Made by a program: the position numbers and the translations under genes. From contig JACKEB010000019.1 in the NCBI GenBank assembly GCA_020633205.1, positions 296,950-360,949 on the forward strand: a stretch of DNA of 64,000 nucleotides, in the 5' to 3' direction. The notes beneath the pieces are model-generated. The model made no database searches, was not told the origin of the DNA, and saw only the letters and a program-made list of their open reading frames with translations. The stretch is from Polyangiaceae bacterium (lineage in GTDB: Bacteria; Myxococcota_A; Polyangia; Polyangiales; Polyangiaceae). Shown here in pieces: positions 43,834 through 52,515 of this stretch (position 1 is the stretch's first letter; each line of letters begins with the position of its first letter).

Positions 43834-46104
43834 TCACTGGGCTCCTTGTGCGGAAGTGAGGGTGTCGTTCGGCGCGCCGGCCGCCGCGTTGGGAGCTCGT
43901 TGATCGCTCGCTGGTTGTGGGGCGGTCTTGATGTCGGTGCCGAGGCGCTGAAGATAGGCGATCAGAGCGACCACCTGCTTGTCACCCAGTCCCTTCGGGC
44001 CACCCTGGGAAGCGACCTCGTACGCGATTTCCTTCGCCTGCTCTCGCGCCTGGGCTTCTGCCTTGTTCACGGAGTCTCCGTACGGCACCCCGAGCATCAC
44101 CATCACGTCCACCCGATGTTGGATCACGCTGAAATCGATCTCGTCGCGCAGCATCGACTCATATGCTGGCATGATCGACTGGGGCGTCGTGCTGCGCGGG
44201 TCCTCCATGTGGCGCACGTGCCAGAGGTGCGGGTACTTGCCACCGACGCGGTGAAGGTCAGGGCCGATGCGCCGTGAACCCCACTGGAAGGGGTGATCGT
44301 AGACGAACTCCCCGGGCTTCGAGTACTCGCCGTAGCGCTCCGTTTCCGCGCGCATTGGCCGCACCATCTGCGAGTGACAGTTGTAACACCCCTCTTCAAT
44401 ATACAGATCCCGTCCATACAGCTCGAGGGGCGTGTAGGGCTTGACCGAGGCGATGGTGGGCACGTTCGACTTGATGAGGAACGTCGGGATGATCTCGAAG
44501 AGCGACGCGATGGCCACGGCCACGGTGACCAGCACCGTGAATTTGGCAGGCTTCCGCTCCCAGACACGGTGCCAAGCTGCCTGAGTGAAGTAGTTCAGTT
44601 TATGAGCGAACTCGAGCACCGGCGCGTGAGGCGGAATCACCAGCTTCGGCGAGGGTCCTTCGTACTCTCCGACGAGGGCCGGAGCCTCTTGCACGGGCTC
44701 CTCATACTTCTCGGGCCGGGTCTTCCAGGTCATGACCAGGTTCACCAAGCACATCACCACGCCAGCGACGAACATCAGACCACCCAGCGCCCGCACCCAG
44801 TACATGGGCAGCACGCGGACGACGCTCTCGATGAAATCCGGGTAGGCGAGACGCCCGGTCTCGTCGAAGGCGCGCCACATCAGTCCTTGGGTCACCCCCG
44901 CGGCGTAGATCGCGATGATGTAGAACAGGATCCCCAGGGTACCGATCCAGAAGTGATACTCCGCGAGCTTCTTTGACCACAGCTTGGTCTGGAACAGGCG
45001 CGGGGCGAGCCAGTAGAGCATCCCGAAGGTCATGAAGCCGTTCCACCCCAGGGCGCCGCTGTGGACGTGGGCGATGGTCCAGTCGGTATAGTGGCTCAGC
45101 GTATTGACGCTCTTGATGCTGAGCATCGGGCCTTCGAACGTCGCCATGCCGTAGAACGTGATCCCCACCACGAAGAACTTGAGCACCGGGTCGCTCGCGA
45201 CGCGGTTCCACGCGCCACGCAGCGTGAGCAGGCCGTTGATCATGCCGCCCCAGCTGGGCATCCACAGCATCACGCTGAACACCATGCCGAGGGTGCTCGC
45301 CCACTCGGGCAGCGCCGTGTAGTGCAGGTGATGGGGACCGGCCCAGATGTAGATGAACACCAAGGACCAGAAGTGGAGGATCGACAGCTTGTAGCTGAAG
45401 ACGGGCCGTTCAGCCGCCTTCGGCATGAAGTAGTACATCAGGCCGAGGAAGGGCGTCGTCAGGAAGAACGCCACCGCGTTGTGGCCGTACCACCACTGCA
45501 TGAAGGCATCTTGAACGCCGGCGTAGATCGAGTAGCTCTTGAACAGCCCGGCAGGGATCACCAGGTTGTTGAAGATGTGCAGGATCGCCACCGTGATGAT
45601 CGTCGCGATGTAGAACCAAATCGCGACGTACAGATGGCGCTCGCGGCGCTTGGCGATGGTGCCGAAGAAGTTGATCGCGAACACGACCCAAACGACGGCG
45701 ATCGCAATGTCGATCGGCCACTCGAGCTCTGCATACTCTTTGCTCTGAGTGATCCCGAACGGCAGCGTAAGCGCGGCGGAGACGATGATCGCCTGCCAGC
45801 CCCAGAAGTGGAACTGGCTCAGCTTGTCGCTGAACATGCGCGCTTTGAGGAGCCTCTGCGACGAGTAGTAAACCGCCGCAAAGATGGCGTTACCAGCGAA
45901 GGCGAAGATCGCCGCGTTGGTGTGGAGAGGACGCAAACGACCAAAAGTCAGCCACGGGAGACCCGCGTTCAGCTCGGGCATCACGAGCTGGAGGGCGAGA
46001 GTCAGCCCAGCGAGCGTCGCGACCAAACCCCAGATGATGCAGGCGAAGGCAAACTTGCGGACGATTGCGTCATCGTACGTAAAACGTTCGACACGAGTGG
46101 TCAT
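43834..46104 (-). CDS. ccoNO: Fused CcoN-CcoO cytochrome cbb3 oxidase subunit
   Basis: 756 residues. Residues about 1-480 are CcoN, the haem-copper catalytic subunit with about 12 helices and histidine ligands in RPLHTNAAIFAF, YGHNAVAFF, GPHHLHYT and AHVHSGALGWN. Residues about 510-710 are CcoO, with one membrane anchor and the haem c site GCYNCHSQMVRP, followed by EDPRSTTPQSIMPAY. Fused CcoNO occurs in several groups outside the classic proteobacterial operon. It reduces O2 to water with high affinity. First gene of a run that may extend to 34737. Confidence 0.97.
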   Translation of the reverse strand: MTTRVERFTYDDAIVRKFAFACIIWGLVATLAGLTLALQLVMPELNAGLPWLTFGRLRPLHTNAAIFAFAGNAIFAAVYYSSQRLLKARMFSDKLSQFHFWGWQAIIVSAALTLPFGITQSKEYAELEWPIDIAIAVVWVVFAINFFGTIAKRRERHLYVAIWFYIATIITVAILHIFNNLVIPAGLFKSYSIYAGVQDAFMQWWYGHNAVAFFLTTPFLGLMYYFMPKAAERPVFSYKLSILHFWSLVFIYIWAGPHHLHYTALPEWASTLGMVFSVMLWMPSWGGMINGLLTLRGAWNRVASDPVLKFFVVGITFYGMATFEGPMLSIKSVNTLSHYTDWTIAHVHSGALGWNGFMTFGMLYWLAPRLFQTKLWSKKLAEYHFWIGTLGILFYIIAIYAAGVTQGLMWRAFDETGRLAYPDFIESVVRVLPMYWVRALGGLMFVAGVVMCLVNLVMTWKTRPEKYEEPVQEAPALVGEYEGPSPKLVIPPHAPVLEFAHKLNYFTQAAWHRVWERKPAKFTVLVTVAVAIASLFEIIPTFLIKSNVPTIASVKPYTPLELYGRDLYIEEGCYNCHSQMVRPMRAETERYGEYSKPGEFVYDHPFQWGSRRIGPDLHRVGGKYPHLWHVRHMEDPRSTTPQSIMPAYESMLRDEIDFSVIQHRVDVMVMLGVPYGDSVNKAEAQAREQAKEIAYEVASQGGPKGLGDKQVVALIAYLQRLGTDIKTAPQPASDQRAPNAAAGAPNDTLTSAQGAQ

Positions 46105-46612
46105 TACGCGGGGGCGTGTTCAAGATGCGCGCCAAGGGCGAGGACCTGCGGCACTTGGCCGCAAGCTCCGGAGGGAAGCCGCGCTATTTGCGGAGTTTCA
46201 CGCAGCGGATTTCCAGCCCTTGGCTTGCTGACCCTGAAAGCCAGGGTTTAGAGCCCTAGAATTCGCGCAGATAGTGCCGGGCACGCGCCGTCCAGCGAAC
46301 GACCTGCGGCGCGGGGCATTTCGCTCACCCCAAACCAGCAATTCCTCGAGGAAAAGGTCAAGGTTTTGACGCTCCGACGGAGCCTCTTGGCGGACCCGCT
46401 GGACCGGGACAGCGCTTGGCGCCAGCAAAACCTTCCGAATCCCTCTGCGGACAACCGGAAACCGCGCCGCACGTGCATCGACACCCGCGTCGGATGCTGC
46501 GCATTCGGTCAATCCACCGGCGCAACGCCTTCGCGCAGAACCTGCCGTCCCCCGAGGACGCCACGAAGGATTCGCCCGTCGTAACTCTGACAACTCCAAA
46601 TCTTGTCGCAGC
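46105..46612. other. Noncoding region upstream of ccoNO
   Basis: About 500 bp with no convincing gene; short frames here lack coding character. It should hold the ccoNO promoter. I found no FNR-type TTGAT-N4-ATCAA site. A weak sigma54-like sequence (CGGCACTATCTGCGCG, minus strand, 46264-46279) has good -24 but poor -12 agreement. Confidence 0.6.
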
Positions 46613-46656
46613 GAAAAAACCAACGGCCACCAGCCCTTCGAGGGCGGTGGCCGTTT
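46613..46656 (-). terminator. Rho-independent terminator after the OsmC gene
   Basis: Minus-strand stem AACGGCCACC/GGTGGCCGTT (46622-46655) with an inner GCCCTTCGAGGGC stem, followed in the minus direction by TTGGTTTTTTCGC (46613-46621). Strong hairpin with U-tract, 28 bp after the osmC stop. Confidence 0.9.
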
Positions 46657-46683
46657 CCTGGTGGATCTAGCTAGCCGAAACCG

Positions 46684-47133
46684 TCAGGCAGCGGCGGTAT
46701 CCGCTACCTGGATTTCTGTCACCAGCTTCGTCTCGCAGCGCAGCGAGCGGCTGATCAGGCAGTGCTTCTCAGACTTCTCGAGCAAGCGCTCCGCGCGCTC
46801 GGCCAGCCCTAGATCCGCGACGGTGAGACGCACCTTGAGGCTGATCTCGCTGAAGCGGATCTCCCGCTCGACCTTATCTAGCGTCCCGCTCGCCTCGCAG
46901 CTCAGGTCCAGCCACTCGAACTTGCTAGCGGTGGCGATGGCACGAAACGTCAGGATGAAGCAGTCGGCGACGGCTGCGACCAGCATCGTCTCCGGAGACC
47001 ATAGGTCCCCCGGCCCTCCAAAGGCCGTGGGACCCGCGCTGTCCAAGTCTGGGACACCCGGCGACGTGACACGCACGAGGCCGTCTGCCCGCCCGCTTGC
47101 GGCAGCTTGGTAAGTGTGGGGAAACGGCTCCAT
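46684..47133 (-). CDS. OsmC/Ohr-family protein
   Basis: 149 residues from ATG 47133, overlapping the HPF stop (TGATG). Pattern of the OsmC family: GGPGDLWSPETMLVAAVADCFILTFRAIA contains the first conserved Cys, and EKSEKHCLISRSL the second; together they are the peroxidatic and resolving cysteines. Likely reduces organic hydroperoxides, though substrate is unproven. Cotranscribed with hpf and the desaturase, ending at a strong terminator. Confidence 0.9.
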   Translation of the reverse strand: MEPFPHTYQAAASGRADGLVRVTSPGVPDLDSAGPTAFGGPGDLWSPETMLVAAVADCFILTFRAIATASKFEWLDLSCEASGTLDKVEREIRFSEISLKVRLTVADLGLAERAERLLEKSEKHCLISRSLRCETKLVTEIQVADTAAA

Positions 47134-47480
47134 CAAACCGCTCGAGCCCGCTGGTGACCGCGCACCTTGGTCACGTGCTCGTCCACCTGACGGACGCCGG
47201 CCTCGAATGCGTCGCGCATCGCCACGTACACGTCCTCATGGCCGTGGTTCTTACCGTTGTCGCGATTGATGTGGAACTCGTGCCCAGAGACATGGAGCTC
47301 CAGGGAAACGGTGTAGATGCGCCCTTTGTGATGATGGTTGTGCGGCGAATCGACGACCACGTGCACATCCGTCACGAACTCTTTGTAGCGATCGAGCTTC
47401 TGGGCCTTTTCGCGGATGCGGGCCTCAATCGCGTCAGAGTGCGACAGGTTGCGAAACGTGATTCGTAGCGGAACGCTCAT
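47133..47480 (-). CDS. hpf: Ribosome hibernation promoting factor (short HPF/RaiA type)
   Basis: 115 residues from ATG 47480 with a strong AAGGAGG. VPLRITFRNLSHSDAIEARI and RYKEFVTDVHVVVDSP fit the HPF/YfiA beta-alpha fold; the HNHHHKG stretch is unusually His-rich. No C-terminal dimerisation domain, so the short form. Its start lies inside the end of the desaturase gene (47-bp overlap). HPF inactivates ribosomes during energy limitation, consistent with the low-oxygen theme. Confidence 0.9.
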   Translation of the reverse strand: MSVPLRITFRNLSHSDAIEARIREKAQKLDRYKEFVTDVHVVVDSPHNHHHKGRIYTVSLELHVSGHEFHINRDNGKNHGHEDVYVAMRDAFEAGVRQVDEHVTKVRGHQRARAV

Positions 47481-48417
47481 GGATACGACCTCCTTCGGTA
47501 GTACCCAAAGCACCTTCCGTGCCGCTCTTGTTCCGCGACACCGAATCGCGCTCTCCCACGTCCTTCACCAGGTTGCTGGTGAGCACCTTCTCTGGTGGCT
47601 TCCGCAAATCCTTCACCAGGCCGAACCACGACAGCACAACTAGCGTGTAGTAGCTGATGTCGATCTCCCACCAGAAGAAGCCCTGGTTGGCGCTGCCCTG
47701 GTAGTAGTGGTGGTTGTTGTGCCACCCCTCGCCGAGGGTGATGAGCGCTAGCAGGAACGAGTTCTTGCTGGTGTCTGTCGTGGCGTAGCGCCGCTTGCCA
47801 AAGCGATGGGTCAGCGAGTTGATCGTGAAGGTGCCGTGATAAAGCAGCACGGTCGACAGAAAGAAGCCGGTAAACAGTGCGCTCGCACCGCCGAGCAGGA
47901 ACACGCTCACCGCCAAGATCGTCGGCGGAACGAGGTAGTACTTATCGATCCAGCGGAGCTCCGGGTACTTCGCTAGGTCCTTCACCCGGTTCAGATCCGT
48001 GTCCTCGTACTTGCTGCACAGGATCCAACCCACATGCGCCCACCAGAAGCCGCGAGACGGCGGATGCACGTCTTGAGGCGTGTCCGAGTACTTGTGATGC
48101 ACGCGGTGGTGAGACGCCCACCAGAGCGGTCCCTTTTGCGCGGCCGTCGCTCCACCAAACGCCAGCAGGAACTGCATGAAGCGCCCAACCTTGTAGCTCC
48201 GGTGGGAGAAGTAGCGGTGGTACGCGCCGGTGATGAAGAACATCCGCACCACGTAGAGCGCGATGCACAGCGCGAAGTCCCCCCAGTTGAAGCCGAAGTA
48301 GAAGATGCCGAGCGGCATCAAATGCATGATGGCGAACGGGATCGACTTCACCAGGTCGATGCGCTCGTTGGGCTCGAGCGTGGCACCCGCAGGCGTCACG
48401 GGGGAGGGCTGACTCAT
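47434..48417 (-). CDS. Membrane fatty-acyl-CoA desaturase (delta-9 type)
   Basis: 327 residues with the three histidine boxes of acyl-CoA desaturases: HRYFSH, HRVHH and HNNHH, and about four membrane helices. Introduces a cis double bond using O2 and reduced electron carrier. The C-terminal 40 residues overlap hpf and are polar. Divergent from the diiron protein gene. An oxygen-consuming desaturase in a low-oxygen neighbourhood suggests membrane adjustment as oxygen falls or returns (inference). Confidence 0.93.
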   Translation of the reverse strand: MSQPSPVTPAGATLEPNERIDLVKSIPFAIMHLMPLGIFYFGFNWGDFALCIALYVVRMFFITGAYHRYFSHRSYKVGRFMQFLLAFGGATAAQKGPLWWASHHRVHHKYSDTPQDVHPPSRGFWWAHVGWILCSKYEDTDLNRVKDLAKYPELRWIDKYYLVPPTILAVSVFLLGGASALFTGFFLSTVLLYHGTFTINSLTHRFGKRRYATTDTSKNSFLLALITLGEGWHNNHHYYQGSANQGFFWWEIDISYYTLVVLSWFGLVKDLRKPPEKVLTSNLVKDVGERDSVSRNKSGTEGALGTTEGGRIHERSATNHVSQPVAL

Positions 48418-48701
48418 ACGAAGATCTCTAGCGGCCGCTTGTCAGCGTTTCGTCAGGCCCGCATCACGCTTGGTGAATCCTTTCGCGGCGTTCCTGCGGC
48501 AATCCCGCAGCGACTTCGTAATGAGCGTCGCTGAGCCGCAAGCCATGCGGAGTTCCAAGCTCGCATCAGTCACGTTTCGTCGCGTCAGCAGACGTCGCGT
48601 TCCCCTCATTTCAAGCTGGATTTGGGGGTGAGGAGCGCAATCTTGGCCTTGCGCCCGGTTTTTGCAGTTCCGTCTTCGCCAAATCAACCGCGAGGTGACG
48701 C

Positions 48702-49679
48702 ATGAACCGCCCCCTGCAACTCGACACGCTAGAAGCGAAGCTGCCTATCAGCTTCAACTGGACCTACGAGCATGACCGACCGCAGCTGAATCGCCTGTAT
48801 CGCAAGGCGCTCGTTTCCCAGTGGAATGGCGAAACGGATCTCGATTGGAGCATCGACGTCGACCTCGAAGCGCAGAACATCCCCGAGTTCATGCACCCGC
48901 TGTTTGGTTCGTCGCTGTACGACAAGCTGACGGACACGGAGAAAAAGCGCCTGCAAGCCGAGCTCACCGCGTGGACCCAGTCCCAGTTCCTGCACGGGGA
49001 ACAAGGCGCCATGTTGGCCGCGGCTCAGTTGGTCGACTGTGTGCCGGACACCGACAGCAAGCTCTACGCAGCGACTCAGGTGGTGGACGAGGCGCGTCAC
49101 GTCGAAGTGTTCGACAAGTACCTCCACGAGAAAGTCGGCTTCTCCTACGACATCAACCCGCACCTACGCACGCTCCTCGACTTGATCCTCACGGATAGCC
49201 GCTGGGACATGAAGCTCTTGGGGATGCAGGTGATGGTCGAAGGCCTGGCACTGGCGGCGTTCGGCGTGACGCGCAACAACGTGCTCGAGCCGCTGCTCAA
49301 GGACCTGACGGATCACGTGATCCGCGACGAAGCACGCCACGTGGCGTACGGCGTACTCTCCCTCAGCGACCACTACCAGGGCATGCAAGAGTCTGAAGTT
49401 CGCGAGCGCGAAGACTTCGTCTACGAAGGCGCGCGCCTGATGCGCGACCGCTTCTTGTTCCAAGAAGTCTGGGAGAAGATGGGCATGCCCGTCGAGGAGT
49501 GCATGCGCATCACCTTCGAGAACGAGGGGCAGAAGCAATTCCGCCAGCTGCTCTTCGCGAAGATCGTTCCAGCGGTAAAGCGCATCGGCCTTCTCTCCTC
49601 GCGGCAACGCGAACGCTTCGAGGACCTCGGCATCCTGCAGTACGAGAACTGGGAAGATCCGGCGGACGAGGAGAACTAA
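48702..49679 (+). CDS. Ferritin-like diiron protein, probable oxygenase
   Basis: 325 residues. Repeated carboxylate/His motifs of a four-helix diiron site: HGEQGAM, QVVDEARHVEVF, MVEGLALAAFG and IRDEARHVAYG. This spacing (E, ExxH, E, ExxH) is that of R2-like and AurF-like ferritin superfamily members. It has no radical Tyr context like NrdB. Exact substrate unknown; the divergent fatty-acid desaturase hints at lipid chemistry. GAGGTGA precedes the ATG and a perfect terminator follows. Confidence 0.85.
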   Translation: MNRPLQLDTLEAKLPISFNWTYEHDRPQLNRLYRKALVSQWNGETDLDWSIDVDLEAQNIPEFMHPLFGSSLYDKLTDTEKKRLQAELTAWTQSQFLHGEQGAMLAAAQLVDCVPDTDSKLYAATQVVDEARHVEVFDKYLHEKVGFSYDINPHLRTLLDLILTDSRWDMKLLGMQVMVEGLALAAFGVTRNNVLEPLLKDLTDHVIRDEARHVAYGVLSLSDHYQGMQESEVREREDFVYEGARLMRDRFLFQEVWEKMGMPVEECMRITFENEGQKQFRQLLFAKIVPAVKRIGLLSSRQRERFEDLGILQYENWEDPADEEN

Positions 49680-49703
49680 GGGTACCGGGGGGTACCCAAC
49701 CCA

Positions 49704-49740
49704 AGAGCCCCGTGACTGCAGTCACGGGGCTCTACCTTTT
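49704..49740 (+). terminator. Rho-independent terminator, perfect 30-bp palindrome
   Basis: AGAGCCCCGTGACTG/CAGTCACGGGGCTCT (49704-49733) is a perfect inverted repeat with no mismatches, followed by ACCTTTT. It ends the diiron gene and may also serve the opposing USP gene. Confidence 0.9.
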
Positions 49741-49777
49741 CGGCGCTGCAGGCCTTTTGGGAGCCGCAGCGGTTGCC

Positions 49778-50281
49778 TCAGACAGGGATGACCGGCAGGC
49801 TCTCGGAGATGGCCGCGATTTGCTGATTGCGGTCGGGCGGCACCACCATGACCGGCACGTCTGCGTGACGCACCACCCACTCGGCGACGCTGCCGAGCAG
49901 CAGCCGCTCGAGCCCTTTGCGTCCGTGGGTGCCGAGCAGCAACATGTCGTAGTCGGCGTCCACGGCTTCCTCGACGATGCGCTTCTTCGGGTCTCCGCGC
50001 AGGATCTTGCGTGTCACCGTCACGCTCTCAGGGAAATGCGCCGCCTGAATGAACTGCACGAGGTCGCTGTCGAGGCGCGCCGCGGCCTGGGACTGAAACT
50101 CTTGCGCTTGATAGGGCACGTCCGCGGTCGGGTCGTCCGACGGTGTGAGTGGCGGCTCCCAGACGTAGGCCACGCCCACCTCGGCGCCCCAAGAATCCGC
50201 AAGGAAAGCAGCGTAGCGCAGCGCGTGAGCGCTACACGGCGAGAAATCCACGGGGACCAGCAGCTTCTTTGGCTCGTTCAT
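49778..50281 (-). CDS. Universal stress protein coupled to hemerythrin
   Basis: 167 residues. KLLVPVDFSPCSAHALRYAA start and GTHGRKG-x9-GSVAEWVVRHADVPVMVVPP nucleotide motif. The ATG overlaps the hemerythrin stop (ATGA), so the proteins are made together. Probably cytoplasmic and ATP-binding. Confidence 0.93.
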   Translation of the reverse strand: MNEPKKLLVPVDFSPCSAHALRYAAFLADSWGAEVGVAYVWEPPLTPSDDPTADVPYQAQEFQSQAAARLDSDLVQFIQAAHFPESVTVTRKILRGDPKKRIVEEAVDADYDMLLLGTHGRKGLERLLLGSVAEWVVRHADVPVMVVPPDRNQQIAAISESLPVIPV

Positions 50282-50844
50282 GCCACCTTGACTCCCGAGT
50301 AGTCACGCACCAGCTCGTCCGCCATTTCCTTCAGGAAACCATCGTAGCCGTGGGAACGCCGCGCACGCTCGAAGTCCTCGAAGGCCTGGGTGAGTTCCGC
50401 CGCGCGCTCGCCCTGGAGCAGCTCGACTGCGACGGGATAGATCCTGGTGTTCTCGCGATCGACATGCGCGCGCATGAAATCAACCAGCTCCTGCCCGATG
50501 CTCTTCAGGTGCCGGAGATCTTCTCCCGTCCACAGGCCGCGCTGCGCGGCTGCCTGCCGGATCACCCGCATCAGGTAGCGTTCCTGGTTGTGATCCTTGC
50601 GCAGGTGCTCGAAGTCTTCACTCTCCCAGTCGCAGCCCGCCTTCACCATCGCGGGCATCAGCACCGCCTCTTCTTTCTCGTGGTGACACAGGTCGACGAA
50701 CTCGCGAAAGAACGTGACGAAGCGATGCAGGTCCTGACGGACTTCCTCGGAGTCCGTTGGCAGCTGCTTCAGGTAGTTCTCGAAGGCGTCCGTGACTCGA
50801 AGGATGAGCCGGTGTTCGTCGAAGAGCGGAGTGAGTACAGACAT
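50278..50844 (-). CDS. Hemerythrin-domain protein
   Basis: 188 residues. Diiron ligands of the hemerythrin HHE fold appear as FDEHRLIL (His), LCHHEKEEAVLMPAM (His and Glu), LRKDHNQERYLM (His) and FMRAHVDRENTRIYP (His and Glu). May bind O2, NO or sense redox state. GGGAGA lies upstream of the ATG, and a near-consensus sigma54 element is 34-49 bp upstream. Coupled to a USP gene. Confidence 0.92.
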   Translation of the reverse strand: MSVLTPLFDEHRLILRVTDAFENYLKQLPTDSEEVRQDLHRFVTFFREFVDLCHHEKEEAVLMPAMVKAGCDWESEDFEHLRKDHNQERYLMRVIRQAAAQRGLWTGEDLRHLKSIGQELVDFMRAHVDRENTRIYPVAVELLQGERAAELTQAFEDFERARRSHGYDGFLKEMADELVRDYSGVKVA

Positions 50845-50877
50845 CGAACATCTCCCGTGACAGGTCGAGTGGGACCC

Positions 50878-50893
50878 TTCAAGTGACGTGCCA
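50878..50893 (-). promoter_or_regulatory. Sigma54-like promoter for hemerythrin-USP
   Basis: Minus-strand TGGCACGTCACTTGAA matches the consensus perfectly in the -24 half (TGGCACG) and TTG in the -12 half; the -12 GC is GA. Predicted start near 50867, leader 23 nt containing the ribosome site. Confidence 0.5.
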
Positions 50894-51097
50894 GGACCGC
50901 CCCGCGAATTTTTCTCGGGCTGGTGCCCCTATTTTTCCCTCAATCTGACGCGGTCAAACGCACCGCTTGCGGAGGACCGTTCGCCAAACGCAGATCTTAC
51001 GCGTTTTACGCTGCATCGGCTGCGTGAGCCGCTCGGGGCGCTCCGCGGCACGCTGGGTTTCGTTTCGATCCAGGGCGCGACGCGAGGGCACTGCTCT

Positions 51098-51113
51098 TGG
51101 CCTGCGCTTCGCA
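51098..51113 (+). promoter_or_regulatory. Sigma54-like promoter for the USP at 51.1 kb
   Basis: TGGCCTGCGCTTCGCA: correct GG-N10-GC spacing and GCA end, with three deviations. Predicted start near 51124, 17 nt before the ATG. Confidence 0.4.
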
Positions 51114-51140
51114 GGGGGCGACACTTGGAAGCGAGGAACC

Positions 51141-51602
51141 ATGGTCCAGCTGAAAAAGATTCTGTGTCCCGTCGACTTTTCGGACTGCTCGAAGCTCGCC
51201 CTGGATGAGGCGATGCGCATGGCAGAGAGCTTCGGCGCGGAGCTGACCGTGCTGCATTGCTTCGAAGGCTCGCAGTACGTCCGCCCCGATCTAGTCGGGT
51301 GGACGTACGCTGGAGAGCACCGGCCACTGCGGGAAATCGCCCAAGATGACGCCCGTGCGGAGCTGGCAGCGTTGCGCGCGACGGTTGGAGATCCCAAAGG
51401 GGTCCACTGGCGGGTAGAGGAGGGCGCTCCCGTAGAGACGATCCTCGAGGAGTCCAACGCTGGGCTCTACGACCTGATCGTCGTTGGGACCCATGGCCGC
51501 ACTGGGCTCACGCATTTGTTGCTTGGGAGCGTCGCTGAACGCATCGTGCGCAGCGCTGCCTGTCCCGTGCTGACCCTACGTAGCCGCAAGCAAGCCGCGT
51601 AG
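51141..51602 (+). CDS. Universal stress protein
   Basis: 153 residues from ATG 51141 (GAGGA just upstream); the longer frame to 50967 is not Usp-like. Starts KKILCPVDFSDCSKLALDEA; nucleotide motif GTHGRTG-x9-GSVAERIVRSAACPVLTL. Very similar in layout to the USP of the cbb3 operon (both have a GEHRPL/GNQRPL segment before the REIA/SEIA helix), suggesting recent duplication. Confidence 0.93.
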   Translation: MVQLKKILCPVDFSDCSKLALDEAMRMAESFGAELTVLHCFEGSQYVRPDLVGWTYAGEHRPLREIAQDDARAELAALRATVGDPKGVHWRVEEGAPVETILEESNAGLYDLIVVGTHGRTGLTHLLLGSVAERIVRSAACPVLTLRSRKQAA

Positions 51603-51674
51603 CGCTTCAAGCTCGAGCCAGGGAGGCGCCGCGAGGTAGCGACGCCGCACCCTCTCCCCCAAACCCCTGAACCG

Positions 51675-51713
51675 AAACAAAACGGGCCTCACATCCCTTT
51701 GAATGCGAGGCCC
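51675..51713 (-). terminator. Terminator hairpin for the minus-strand USP gene
   Basis: Stem GGGCCTC/GAGGCCC (51684-51713) with a 16-nt loop; in the minus direction it is followed by GTTTTGTTT. About 70 bp beyond the 51783 stop. It may also help end the plus-strand USP transcript. Confidence 0.75.
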
Positions 51714-51782
51714 TACCCCCGAGCCATTTTTCCCCAAGGAAAACCCTGACTCAGCTGCGTCCCTAGACGCTTGAGCGAAGTG

Positions 51783-52433
51783 TCAGGGGATCTCGCTGTG
51801 GCGCGAAGCCCCGCCCCACTGCCTGGAGCTGTAGTGGTAAGTGTGGCGCCGCGCGTGGTGCTCGAGGTGTTGAGCGCACCACAGCTCCTTGCCGCCGCTG
51901 GCCTGGCGAACCTTGACGCACTCAGGGCAAGCCGGCTCGATTTTGGGCTCCGTGGGAGCGCTCTTCGGACGAACGACGCTGACGGAGCAAGGCGCTAGAC
52001 GCACGACCCCTTCAGCAACCGACCCGAGCAGGAGCCTGGAGACGCCGCGCCGCCCGTGGGTACCCACAACGACTTCCTCCGCTTCCAAGTCCGTCGCGAG
52101 CTGGGCGATCTCGTGGGCGGGTGAGCCGACGCGCAAGTGCGTGACCAGATGCGATAGCTCGAGCATCCCGTGGTCGGCTTCCCAAGCGTCAATCCGTGCC
52201 TCAACGTGCTTTTTCAGCGCCGCGGCGGCCTCATCCAGGCTGAAGGTCTCGGTACCCTCACCGAGCTCCACGCTAACCATCGGACCGAAACCGTGAGCGA
52301 CATTCACCACGTGAATCTCAGCGTCCGGTCTGTCCTGCACGAGCTGGAAAGCTCGCTCGAGGGCGAGATCGCCCAACTTCGAGTAATCGGCGCCTACCAC
52401 CACGGTGTAGTGGCTTGCTTGTTCCGAGCTCAT
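51783..52433 (-). CDS. Universal stress protein with C-terminal Cys/His extension
   Basis: 216 residues from ATG 52433 (AAGGAG 9 nt upstream). The Usp domain (YTVVVGADYSKLGDLALERA ... GTHGRRG-x9-GSVAEGVVRLAPCSVSVVRP) ends near 160. It is followed by a 55-residue extension with CPEC, a later WCAQH and an HHARRHTYHY stretch, a plausible zinc- or metal-binding tail not seen in the other copies. A near-perfect sigma54 element lies about 85-100 bp upstream. Confidence 0.9.
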   Translation of the reverse strand: MSSEQASHYTVVVGADYSKLGDLALERAFQLVQDRPDAEIHVVNVAHGFGPMVSVELGEGTETFSLDEAAAALKKHVEARIDAWEADHGMLELSHLVTHLRVGSPAHEIAQLATDLEAEEVVVGTHGRRGVSRLLLGSVAEGVVRLAPCSVSVVRPKSAPTEPKIEPACPECVKVRQASGGKELWCAQHLEHHARRHTYHYSSRQWGGASRHSEIP

Positions 52434-52515
52434 CGCACTAGCTCCTTCGTTGCGCTTCGAATGCTTGAGGGGAGGAGTGGATCCCGACGGATTCAGTCCC
52501 AGTCGGCGCAATGTC

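Noticed and set aside
46264..46279. Sigma54-like sequence upstream of ccoNO
   Set aside because: Good GGCAC but a poor -12 half, and about 150 bp from the gene; not better than chance in GC-rich DNA.
46105..46680. FNR/CRP-type sites before the cbb3 operon
   Set aside because: No TTGAT-N4-ATCAA-like inverted repeat could be found by eye.
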